This document shows positions 11,656-23,772 of a DNA stretch of 64,000 bases, piece by piece. A program made the translations under genes and the position numbers. The stretch is taken from assembly GCF_947623445.1 (NCBI RefSeq), contig NC_135244.1:18600860-18664859 (forward strand). Direction: 5' to 3'. The first letter of the stretch is position 1. Each line of letters starts with the position of its first letter. This stretch comes from Clavelina lepadiformis (Eukaryota; Chordata; Ascidiacea; Aplousobranchia; Clavelinidae). Under the pieces are notes generated by a model. The model saw only the letters and a list, made by a program, of their open reading frames with translations, did no database searches and was not told the DNA's origin.

Positions 11656-14600
11656 ATGTCACTGTCTATTGAAATTGATCTTCAAAACGAAGTTCCAACG
11701 CTGCTGAGATACGCCTACGTCGAAGCAAGAAACGATTCTACAAACCGTCAAGTATCTTCTTTTTTGTGGAATCGCTACCTACAAATGGCTACGGTATGTA
11801 AAAAGAAATCTTTCAATCCGCGCCTTTCTCGTCTATTAATCTTCCGCGCCTGATCTCATAAATTGCTTTTTGTGTGTTGCTGTTGTACGCGCAGGAGCTC
11901 TTGGCTCATTTTGCGGCTCAGCCTAACCACAAGTACCTTCAATTCTCATTGATATCTTCGTAAAGTAAATACGCTGCGGCGCGTTGCACAGATTGTATGC
12001 AGCCTGGGAAGTCAGTGGATTCGTCAATTTATTGACACCTGAAGCGGTACTAGATGTATAGTCTTGCTATCATGAGCGCATTTTATGTATGTTGCAGACC
12101 AGCTTTTAAAAAGTTCATCGACTTTTGAGAGATTATGTATTGTTCAGGAATTTACTGCTGTCCTAAATGAACGTTACCATGTTTTCGCTAGTATTTAGTT
12201 TATCATCTAATGGAATTTGTTTTCCTATTAACCTATAGCTTAAGTTCATGTAACTGAGATTGTTTCATTTAGGGAATGCACAAAGCATTACCACTTCCAG
12301 CAGTTAGTTCAATCGACCTTTTGTGTAAGCTAACGCTATTTAGTTAAAACGTGAGACGAAGTATTTCTTCAGACCACGACCTCGTGCGAGTTTGTGATTG
12401 CATTGTTCTGTGGGTTAGTTACAAGTTATTTTGGATGATTCGTGTCGTTTGCTCAGCAAACAGCCCCTTCATGTGTGACATATCTGATAAAAAGCCTGGC
12501 GAACTTTTAACCTAGGCTTGTATTTACCTACATATCTTTTGATAACTATGACCTTCGCAAAGGTAAATGCCGGTATATTTAGCAGTCTTTTGCGGCCGCT
12601 TTACATTTTCTCAAACATGTAATCGTTGCGCAATTGGTCATTAATGTCGTTCTTATTGATTGGAATGCCGCTATTTTTGTTTGCAGAGTCAAAACGAGAC
12701 CGACGACTTGAAATCTACTTTTCTAGGATATTCTTATCCTCACACGCCGTTTTCAAGAGTCGTGCGTGCACCGTCTGTACCCGCTGTCTTATCCGGCGCA
12801 GAAGCTCATCTGGAATCGGTCGATATAGCCCAGAATTTCAATGATCCTGAACTATTGGACAAATCCTTTCTGAATGGACCGACAAATTCAACCATATTGC
12901 TTCAAGAACATTCATTCCTGATGTCAACATTTTTGTTGGCGGTCACCCTAGCATTGATCCTATTGCTACTCTGGTATCCACTGCGTTACTGGTGGCGTTG
13001 CTACAATCTGAGATCAGCAGACGATCCGTCATCGCCACTATCTCATCTCCCGCTACCACCCGGTAGCTTTGGCCTCCCAATCATCGGAGAAACGGTGTCG
13101 TGGATTACGCAGGTATCTATGTTTACTTGTTGCTTTAACAATACGTCACTTTTTACATACATTAGGTAATAACAGTGATTTATTATTAATATGGCATACG
13201 TGGTTGATTTTTGTCGTGTATATTTTTTTGTTTGTTGAAAAATAAGCTATCAAGCTTATTTACGCCGCCAGTGTAACCTGCCTAAGATCTTCGTGTAAAC
13301 TTTTGCGGTATTTATAACCAGGATTATCCATAAATATCTTCTTCTCATAAACCTTTAACACGAGGTCATATCTAAAAATATTGCCGCGGCGGGAATTTTA
13401 GCACGCCAAGAAAGTTATCATAAGCTATGTAAATTAACACGCGGTTTTTTTCATAATCGCACATGTCATATATCATAAGCGTGTTATATTTCATGCAATC
13501 ACTGCTTTTGATCGCGGCATTTTCCTCAATGACTTGTGCTTAATCTCGTTTATTATGAAAAAGATAAACATGGAAGTAGGTTATAAGCGACTGTAAATCA
13601 ACTCCCGAGTTATCGATTTGCATAATCGCGGGTTAACTATTAATTCGAATAGCAATTGAAATTTTAAAGTATTGTAAAGTACTCTTAAGGGGAAACGAAT
13701 GGAATTTTAAGCACCGTTGCCGAATTCAATAGATGTCCGATGCACTTTTGGTTTAATCTCGACCCTTTAACCTTCCAAAATTTAATCTGTTCATGTCGTA
13801 ATTGCTGATCCCTGCTTAATGGAAGGCATTGCCCTCGCTTAGGGCACAAAAGCGGGAGAAAATCGTTTGCAATTTTTGTCACGACCTTGCGGCCCAATAA
13901 TAGCCTCGGACGTAATTGATTGAAAGTCCGCAACTTAATACTTCGAGAAGCTGCCACAGAGACATGAGCCCGTAAATATGAACTTTGTTTAATTATAGCC
14001 TTGTCGCTCTTATGAATCCGGACAAGCCTGTCGGTGATTTTCCTGCGCTTTTAAGTCGAATTTTTCGGCCAATTCCATCATTACAATCGAGATTTCGTCG
14101 AAAACCGGGTTCGCTAGAAGGTCGGCGGCCGAGGATTACACAGAGGATCGTTTAAGCGGCCGCGTTATCGTCTTTCTTGGAATGGAAAGACGCTCTTTTT
14201 TGACTTGGTTTAATAAGTCGCTTTTATCGCAAACTCGGTGCCGCTCACCCTGAAATGCTTAATACCTACGACGAACACAACAACATGCGGATTATTGTCG
14301 TGTTTTTCTGGTTTGTGCTGCTTTATTTGTGATGTCTTTAATAATCACCATACACAGCTGTTTAGCCAAGTCATTGAACTGTTGCAAATACGTTGTTTTT
14401 TGCCCATGACCATGTTTTGGAGGAGATTATTTTTGGATTAAAGTTGTTTATTTTTTTTGAAGAAATTTTGACTTGTTTTCGGACAGGTTAAATTCTCGAA
14501 TCTTTTAACGAAGGTTTTATTTATGTCTTGGTGTTTTATACGTTGTTCGCGAGAAGACGTTATAATTATATTTCGATTAAATTACTCGTTGTAGAAGGAA

Positions 14601-17600
14601 AGAAGGTCTCGGTATTGTCACAAGAGCTACACCCAAACATATAATTTCCAAACTCAAAATTTCAAGAGCTCTCTTAGTCGCTTGATATCAAAATGTAAAC
14701 TTCTTGTGTGATAAGTAAGACAATTTCGAGCGCTTTGCAAATAACAAATGGAAGCCTAGGACAAACTGTCACACCGATGGTCTGTAACCTTTGTCACCTG
14801 GCTGTCCTTTGCGCGAACCCGTGCGCTTATTTACTCTACGAGGGTTGCAAGAAGATTAAGCGAGGGCTATTTCCGTTTCCCTTTGTTTTCATGCGCTCCT
14901 CTAGTCTATACTTATTGTATAGCACTCTGCTATTTACCGGTGCGTGACGTATCACCAATGCCGCTTGATCACCGTCCACTCAACAGCCAGCTAGCCCTAT
15001 TAGCAAAACAAGTTGCATTTTGCGACTCCCAATACCTCCTAGCTACCCTTCGTAATCGCCCTCTAGCGTTCGTTTTGTGATTATGATGTCATCGTGACAA
15101 AGCGCCTCGTCGCTAATACAAATTTGCATTTCGTAATGAGCAGTTAACCGGTCTACATAATGCTTTATCGTCAATAAAAAAAACCGTTTTCTTCCGAGAA
15201 CGCTTGCGTAAGTAATATCCGACGGTAATCTCTGATTTCGTGAGAATATGTTTTTGGCGATATTTGTCGTGAGGTCACGATGCGAATTGTTCTGTGAGAA
15301 AGCTTGAAATCAACGTCGTTTTTCATAGAAACCCTCGCCTTTTTTTTGGGGAAAAGAATATGTTCGTTGATGGTAGCCATTTTGTATTTTCTTCCTTTAA
15401 AATCGTCAAAGCTCGACTCGTGTTTCGCGTAACTTAACCGTTTTTCACCTCCTTATTTTCATTGTTACAAACGATTAAGAAAGGTTGTGACTTTATTTGA
15501 CCTTCCGATGACTTGTCCAAAGGATTTAATTTCTCGTTAAGGGGCGGCCTAAAAGAGTCAGCTCGGAGTCAAAAGTTTTACGAGCGCCAGTTCTGTGGAT
15601 GTGATAATCGCTTATTGTGAGGGAAAAGCCAATGCAACAATCCTGGAGCATTGTACTGCAAAAGAGCTTTGGCGGCGTATTAAGGGCAACGGTCTTTTAC
15701 GATTGCTATGGGTAGTTGTTTCTCATGATTGAACAAACAATTTTAAAAAACAAAAGAACGCTTTCAGTAAGCCGACACCTGAATCGCAACCGTTTGACCC
15801 CGGGTTATAAGAACGCAATTGGCAGTGGACAGGTTAAAAGTCACAAATCAAGCATACTTTTGTAATTTATACATCTTGAATAACGGTTTGCTAAAATACT
15901 GTGGTATAGACGTATATAGTGATCTTCAGTTATGGTATTTATTCATTCATGATTTACATTGTATCTTTTTTGACTTTGTTTCCTTTTCTTGCAGGGCCCT
16001 AAGTTTAATTCAAACCGGCGAAAAAAGTACGGAAATGTTTTCAAAACCAGCGCAATCACTCTGCCAATGGTTAAGGTGACCGGGCACGAGTACGTTAAAA
16101 AAGTAAGAAAATAATCATAGAAGCCATAGAACTATACTTTGTAAAACAATCATTGTTTTAGAAATATTTTCAACTCCATAACAGTGTAAAACGAGCTTAA
16201 ATTTTCGACCGAAAATAGAATACTTTGCATCACTTAATTACCGTTGTCTTATTTTAGGTCTTGATGGGCGAACACGAAGAAGTGACCACTGTATGGCCAA
16301 AGGTGGTACAACGAGTGCTTGGAGCAAACGGCATCGTCAACACAGTTGGTCCATCCCACAAGCATAAGCGTAGAATGGCGTCAAAGGCATTCACTGCAAA
16401 GGCGCTGAATAGCTACCTGCCACGACTAAGGATAAACGCCGAAAAAAACGTAAGGGCACGTTTAAAAGTCACTGTTTAAACATTTTAAAGTCGATTTTTG
16501 GTGAATCTAACACTCGCCCGATTCACATCAAATAAGCCGCGCGGTCCTCGCGATTTCTTGCGGGCTTGTATAAGAAACGTCGTTTGAGATACAAGTTTTC
16601 TTTGATATATTACAATAAACTGCTTATCATCGGAGACCTTATGCGTAACGCGGTGGTTTACGCATCGTTTAGAAGAACTCGTGTTGGAATTATTTGCTTT
16701 TTTATATGCGCAATCTCATTTCGGAACTTAGATCATGCGTTTAAGCACTCAGTATGATTTGTGGAAATCTTTCACGTCGAACATACATGCATACGTCATT
16801 TTATTGTGACGTATTAGTGATCAAAGAGATTAGTCAAGAATTGTTGCGAAGTACGTCGTAATTTTGATTTGAAGATAAGGCCATGTTATTCATGCGTATA
16901 ATGTACCTGGCTTGATAGAAACCAACTCAAGCTATTTGAGACGATCTATAAAAAGATCGTGTCTTATGCTAACCCGATTACTGCATGAAATCAAACTCTT
17001 TGTATATTTATAGTTCAAAAAAACTTCTGTGATGGTATTGCCGATAATTAATTAGGTTATTTTGGTATACTTAGTGTTTTCTTGTAACCGTTATAAAGAA
17101 ACCTATAGACGTATAGCGTTCACTCCAAAAATTTGTTTTGTTTTATCCCTTTTTTGCGAGCCCCTCATAAGTAAAACATTGCCTCAAAAATTACTAAATT
17201 CCAATGCATCATTAAAATTTACATTTTTCAAAACATTTATTTTATAGATAAAAGCAATGTTAGATGAAGAACGACCCCGTGCCTACGACCGGATGTTGAA
17301 GTTGACCTTTGAATTTGGAATTTCCGCTCTGTTGGGCTTCGATCTAAACTCGAAGGAAATTAAAACATCTTACAATACTTTTCATGACTTAGTCAGCAAC
17401 ATCTTTAGCATGCCGTACAGAATACCCGGATTTGGCTTTGACAAGGTCAGTAGCCATGCTTTCTTGAGCACCGTTTTAAATGTGGTTATGAATTACAGTC
17501 TTAACACACGGATCAAAATGTTAGTTCTTCTGGTAACGTTTAAGACTTGGCATTTGACTCGGGTCCATGTACATGTTGTCTTTGATTTTGCCGCAATCGT

Positions 17601-20600
17601 TGGAGAAAGTTCTCGAAAAAACCCGAATGCCACCGTCGCGTCACGAGGTTTCCACGAAAGAGGCAATCAATCATAAAATGATCCAATTTAAATCTTCGAT
17701 CGAATTGTCTTGACCCATTTGCTCGTGTCAGATAATTCAAGCATATTTGTGCTACATCCACGCTGGAGCCTGTTGTATGCTCAAAATGCATACAACGGGC
17801 TCCCCAGCAGATTGGCTCACGTGAAGTCACTTGATTGTCGCTGAGAAATTTCCTGATGCGCCATGCATATGTAATTAGAGGCAATGTCAATCGCAATCTC
17901 AGATATACTTCGACCATTTCTGCCTAAAGCGAAAATTAGATTGATAAGTTTTTGTCTTGTTTCATGGTCAGTTAATTGCAAGCTTATGTTGCTTGTTAAA
18001 GCGAGGCTATGCGAAGTTTTTACACAACTTCAAACAGTTCAGCTTTCAGTCGGTTTCCCACTACATTTAATTTTAACGTCTCTGTGGTTTGCAATCGTTA
18101 TTCACCTTAGATTTACACCAATGTATACGCAGGCCATGAATGCCAGAACCGAGCTATTGGACAAGTTGCAAGATCAAATCCGAAAGAAGAAGGAGATTGT
18201 CATGGAGCAGCTGCGCAACGGGGAAGATGTCAACTACGAAGAGGAGCCGGGTGCTCTCGACATTATCCTACACGAGGTTCTTCAAAGAAGTGCGAGGTAA
18301 ACGTTGGTCAAAATTTTAATCTTCTTTGTTGGACGGTGAGAATCGTATCATGTTTCTTTCTAATACATCACGCTTTAACCGCTTATCCTGCCATGTAGGA
18401 AGCACGAGTGTTTAAACTCGCAATCTCTTAATAACAACTACGAAGGCGAAGTTAAGGAGAATCTCACCGCGGATCCACCTGAAGAGCCAATTAGCGATCT
18501 GGCATTGACAGAAATGGGAGTCGAACTCATGTTCGCCGGATACTACACATCCGCTAGCGCTCTCACATCGTGCATCCTAGAACTTTCTCGGAATCCCAAA
18601 GTTTTCAAAAAACTGGAGAACGAACTACTGAAAAGCGGTATTCTGTCCGGAGAGGATTCCATTGATGAAAATGAAGATGCTCGTCCGGAATTCAACCTCC
18701 AGGCGATCCAAAAACTCACCTATATGGAACAAGTGCTGAAGGAGGCGATGCGTTTGAGACCGCCGGTATTAGGGGGATACAGGAAAGCGAAAAGAACCTT
18801 TCAAATTGGGGTAAGTTGCCTTAACTTTCATCTCTCGGCCATGTCATTACCTAAATGGCAGTTTCAACTTAAAATATGTGGCGTCAAGCTGTCGGAAATG
18901 TAGCTTTTGCAATTTCATCAGTTTGTTGGCTTAAATAATGTTGCCATTCCACCTGCTCGCCAACCATCATTAGCACCTAATACTTTCATGTGCCTTATGT
19001 AAGCTTTGGTGGCATTAAGACTTAAATTTATGAGATTGGTCGTGTACTTAGTTAAAAGTGACCTCACTTGAAGGATGTCGTTTATTTATACTTTGCGATA
19101 AGAAGATATTCCATCCAGCGCACAGATAAATTAGCGGGCTCGAGTCGTGTTCAAAAAAATCTTTTCACGTGAGCGCAATCTTTTTTCTCACGGTACAACG
19201 CGCCTATTTAACCTTTGTAATACCAGCTCTTAGACCTGTACTTAACGAAGGGACTTTTTAAGCGGTTTTGAGTTAATGTGATTCTTCATGCCGATCAAGC
19301 GGGAACCTTGCCGACATGTTTTAACGTTTATGTGCTGACAGCTTTGCACGCGGCTTGAAGTCCTTATGCTTGTGTCAAATATTGACCGAGAGGAAACAAA
19401 TATTTTCATCAAGGTTCCCTAATCTGCGACGGAGCCTTTTTTGTTTTTTTACCTTAATCTTAGCCATCGATTGCCTCTTACGGAAGTGTACTGGCGTCTT
19501 ATTGCACACAAGCCGGACGTTTAGAAGCCATGTGGATCGGGTCCTTTTTAAAGGCCAATAGGACAGCGCGACCTGAACCAATAACAGTGACCTGTACGAA
19601 CGAATTAACCTGTCAGACGTTTGGCTCGCCTCTACTTCCAAAGTAGTTTTCGAACTTTATAAAGCTTTCCGTTCCACGTTGAAATGCCCCTGGTTTATGT
19701 GAAGTTGCGCTATTGTAGGGATAAAAGTTTACAGGCAGCATTTTTGTCGACCGAAGTCCATTTCACGTTTTCTTGCATCACCAGTCCACCCATTTGAGGC
19801 TGGCTTAAGCAAATTGTTGGCAGCAGTTATCTGCGCGAATTATCGCCACCACGACATTTTCGACAGCTTGTTATGCCGTAATATTATTTCATCAAAAGGT
19901 TAATAACCGAACTTTTAAACATGAACTCCATAAATACGCTGAGAGTAGTTTAACTGCTGCTTCTGACCTGTGTGATTGTTACCAACCTGTTTATTAGCCA
20001 GTCAAGTGCACTATTAACGCTGTTTTTGTCACATTTTTAGCCTTACAGAGTTCCTAAAGGTTGGTACGTCATATACAACATTCGCGACACTCACGAGTTC
20101 GAATTTGAAAATATGGACACTTTTGATCCAGATAGATTTGCGCCAGGACGAGATCTGGGTGATAATTATAGGTAATTTTGGATTGCCATTATTCTCTATG
20201 TTTTGGTTACTCATGTAGTAGATGAAATTTCTCTAATTATGTCTATCTCTCGTCTTAATACTTGCGGACTCAACACTTTTGCGTCATCTAGCGCTGATAG
20301 TTTTAGTCGGATTAATTTCGTAATTTATTATCTTGCTTAGATTTTTAACATTACATCCGACTTTTAAAACCATAATGTGTTGTTACTTAAATACAAACTT
20401 TTTTAAAGGTTTATCCCGTTTGGTGGTGGGCCAAGAACGTGTGTTGGCCGTACGTACGCTCGTCTCATAATCAAACTCGCCCTTATCGAGATGTTTCGCC
20501 ACTTCCGCAAGTGGGAGCTGACGAGCGACAAATTACCTCGAATGAAAGCAATTCCCACGCTTCACCCTGTAGACGGACTTCCGCTCAAACTTTTCCCACG

Positions 20601-20631
20601 CGAGCGCATTGGAGTTGTAAACACCACGTGA
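11656..20631 (+). CDS. CYP26-like cytochrome P450, gene 1
   Basis: Nine coding exons: 11656-11793, 12687-13112, 15995-16102, 16258-16449, 17248-17445, 18133-18296, 18399-18810, 20041-20171, 20409-20631. All introns are GT-AG and phases close, giving about 663 aa. CYP26 enzymes are ER-anchored monooxygenases that hydroxylate retinoic acid. Seen: an anchor at about 127-142, a Pro-rich hinge (LPLPPGSFGLP) at 167-177, ExxR (EAMR) at 524-527, FDPDRF at 574-579, and a heme loop FIPFGGGPRTCVG with Cys601. Odd: the I-helix reads AGYYTS (455-460), where CYP26 has Gly-His-Glu-Thr-Thr, so the acidic residue is a Tyr. About 125 residues precede the anchor, with sequons at N26, N49 and N113; vertebrate CYP26 proteins are about 500 aa. 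The first exon rests on a GTATGT donor whose phase matches the TTTGCAG acceptor; a start at 12660 is the alternative. Family assignment is firm; orthology to a particular CYP26 is not. Confidence 0.88.
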
Positions 20632-22025
20632 TGGCGTTAAAGGACCATATTACTGCATCCTTTGCACGGACAATATGGAACGCTCCACGCAAAGCGACAA
20701 AGGCTGGCCTGGTATCGAAGTCAAAATGTGTGAACTGGCGAAAGTGGACGCTATGTGATTTGTAAAAACACTTTTTACAGGGAGCCCTTACAAGTATTTA
20801 ACGTTTACACACTTTTACCATAAGCCTCATGACTTAATGCTTTTGTTGCTTTGAAGCAGTCAGCGAACGCTCTGCGCGCCTTGCGTAAATCTGCCGCCAG
20901 CTTGTTTTCGACTTTAACTTTGCTACGTTCTAATGATAATGTCTTTCGCAAATTCTGTAACATTATTTGGAAATTCTGTTAATTTTGTCTTCTTCACGCT
21001 GTGTGGTTTAAATTCGTTTGCCTAACAATTTCTCAATCACAGCGTTATGTGATACTACGCGCTTTTGAAGATGTCATATTGGTGTGAGAAGGTGCAGTTT
21101 TTTCGTCGTTTTTGTAACTTTTGGATGACATAAAATTTGATTCGTAATCACATCTACTTACCAAAACTTCTTTTTTTAATCACAAATTTACTCTTGTTCG
21201 CGTTGTGTAGTTGAAATTTGTTAACATAAGCGTGAAATGTTTATAATAGATTGTTGCTTACCATGATAATGCAAATAAATTAAATGCTATTATTCACGCG
21301 TTTTCGCACTTATCGTCCTAAACGATCCATTGTCAATGGTTCCGCTATTTCTCCTGTTGTATACGTTACTCGGATACAATCAATATAAATAAAATCCGTT
21401 CGCAAATATTTATGATTTGGTGTGTTTTGGTGAAATTTTAAAGAGACTTAAAAAAGCTAAAATTATTATGCGATTAACTCTGCTGCTGTCAGTTGCCCCA
21501 GTGAATGTATCCTTCCATCAACGCTTTTTGGGAGAATGCTGCAAGTGTTTCAAATATTGTCTCCGACAAAACAGAAAGTGTGGACCAAACCAATCATTCT
21601 GATATTTTAGAAAAAGGCGACCATTTCATCACAACTAATGTTGGTAAAATTAATAAGCAGTTCCCTTTCGCATAAATATTAAAGTGGAACGGTTTTGCTT
21701 ATAGTTCATTTGATTTTAATTGAGATATCACAACGCACTTATCTCAAGCACGTTAACGACAATTTCAATTATGATCTTGACTTACACAAGTTACTCTAAG
21801 TATATACAGTAGCAGTGAGCGAATAAATATTATCTTTATCGCAAAAAAGCGTTCATACAACTTACATAATAACAAAAGGTAGCATGTCTTGTTTGCTTTC
21901 CTATCTTCAAAAAAACAAGAACGCATGAGTTCATTGCAAGTATTAACAAAGAGAACTTACAAATTTGTATGAATATATAGGAAATACGGTTTAAGAAATG
22001 TCCAAATGATGAAAATAGCCAGGTT

Positions 22026-22080
22026 GAAACAGCAACGGAAACCATATTAACGTCGGATGTTGCTAGCAAGTTAGATTAGT
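22026..22080. repeat. Short diverged duplication, copy 1
   Basis: About 55 bases ending in GCTAGCAAGTTAGATTAGTT match 22676-22727, which ends in GCTAACAAGTTAGAATAGTT. On the minus strand both copies can be read as a similar peptide (LATS-x-VN-x-VSV), but neither sits in a convincing exon. It is either a small dispersed repeat or a relic. Confidence 0.45.
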
Positions 22081-22675
22081 TCAAATTGCTCGTCTGGTAA
22101 GGTATCATAATCTTTATCCTCGGACTGATTCTTTCCGCGACCTAGCAAAGATTCCTCATCGAGCTCCGGTTACCGAGCTAGCGTTTGTGCACGTTTCAAT
22201 AGACTTATTTTTTAGTATTTTAACCACTGAGCAGGAGCAAGCGTGGTTCGTCAACGTTTTGACCAAGGGCATTAAAACTGTAACATGTGGTAGCGGTATA
22301 GGGTAAGTCCATCATACACGTGTCATTATCGTAAGTCTATAGCGCTCTAACCGCTTCCCTACCGAGTTGACCTGGCTATCGGACCGACCAGCATATCGGC
22401 ACGTGAGAAATCAAGAATTTAGAAATTTTTTTGTCTTTTATATTTGTTATGCATGACTGGGCATGTGAGTTGGGATTGGGGCAATCATTTGGTTCAAAAG
22501 ATATGTGTCTAAAATCTGGCGGTAACATTCATCTGTTGCATTTGTTCATCTTTTGTTTTGTTAGCATATGGTGAGATTCTAGGCATAACTCTTCAATGAT
22601 TCCGTAATGTAGCAACTTATCTAGCTTTTGATCCCTAATTGCTTTTTCATTCCTCAAATCATTGTAAAGTAAATC

Positions 22676-22727
22676 AGAAACAGAAACTACGTTAACGCTG
22701 GATGTCGCTAACAAGTTAGAATAGTTA
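22676..22727. repeat. Short diverged duplication, copy 2
   Basis: Partner of 22026-22080, with several substitutions and a small indel. Confidence 0.45.
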
Positions 22728-23772
22728 TTTAGTTGAAAAGTGGTTCAGGTTGCAAAGGTTCATACAGCAGACACGGAATTCTTTTGATTGGTCTAGAAAA
22801 CCTATTATTGCTGCTTTTTTTGAAGGTACATTGGTCGTGCTTACTTCTTAAGTATATTACCTTTCTCGATAAGATTTTTTTCTATAACACAAGGGGTGCT
22901 CGCGAGCAAAACAACCGACTTACGGTTCCTAAAAGAGTAACAGTTATTCGGCGAGCCGGAACGAAACACCTTCGTTAAATATGCATTCTTTAACTTTCAG
23001 TAACTTTATAACCTATGTCTTATACCGCTCCATTTAACTTTCCATAATGTTTGAAGAGGTGTTCCATGTAGTTGTTACTGTAGTTTCACAATTTTGTTTA
23101 AAAAATCAAAAGCAATAAATTTCGAAGAAGATGACGTAAAAACCATTGATGTTTCTCTATTCTTACATGCGTCCACTTTTAATGATTGTAGTACATTCTA
23201 ATGATGTCACAAGGGGGTAATTTTTTCCAACAGAAAGCAACAAATCTAAGTGTCGATTGCTTAAAGTTAACCTGAGTAATAGAACTGGGCAGAATGAATT
23301 TTCCATTTTCGAGAAAAGTGTTTGTACGATTTCGGGAAAGTTGTTTCGAGTCAACACCAGGCTTGTGTAAATAGTAAAGGAACTTATGGTCGGATAGTCC
23401 ATAAAGCATTTATAATTTTAATACATATTTGCGCAAACAGGACGAATAACACCACCACATGTATCGCGATCGAACTCAAATAAATAAGTACTGTACATTA
23501 AAACAACGGTCTCGTCGTTTTGGCAACAAACGCAGACATATTTAACAGAACTGAAACACTTATACAGCCTGTCTAAGATAAATACAGATGCAAATGACAT
23601 AACAATATATAGGTAGAGGTTAATCGCTACGTACTTGTGAATATAGTTTATAACGACTTGCTGTCTCCCATTGGCAATATCATTATATTGGACCTGGCCT
23701 AGGGCCATGTTGATATTTGGTGATATTACTTCTAGTAGTTTAATTGCGTTTAGGCTTGTTTAAAGTGAACTC

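Larger units (their letters stand above)
20632..23772. other. Intergenic between the two convergent P450 genes
   Basis: This is 3' flank for both genes. For gene 1, poly(A)-signal candidates AATAAA lie at 21274-21279 and 21388-21393. For gene 2, on the minus strand, an ATTAAA lies at 23417-23422. A diverged duplicated segment is present (about 22026-22080 and 22676-22727). I see no further gene. Confidence 0.5.

Noticed and set aside
15498..15514. DR5-like TGACCT-N5-TGACTT in the second intron of P450 gene 1
   Set aside because: One half-site is off consensus and an isolated near-match of this kind is expected by chance; not counted with the perfect cluster.
22732..22757. GGTTCA repeated with nine-base spacing
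   Set aside because: No nuclear receptor dimer is known to me to prefer this spacing; probably chance.
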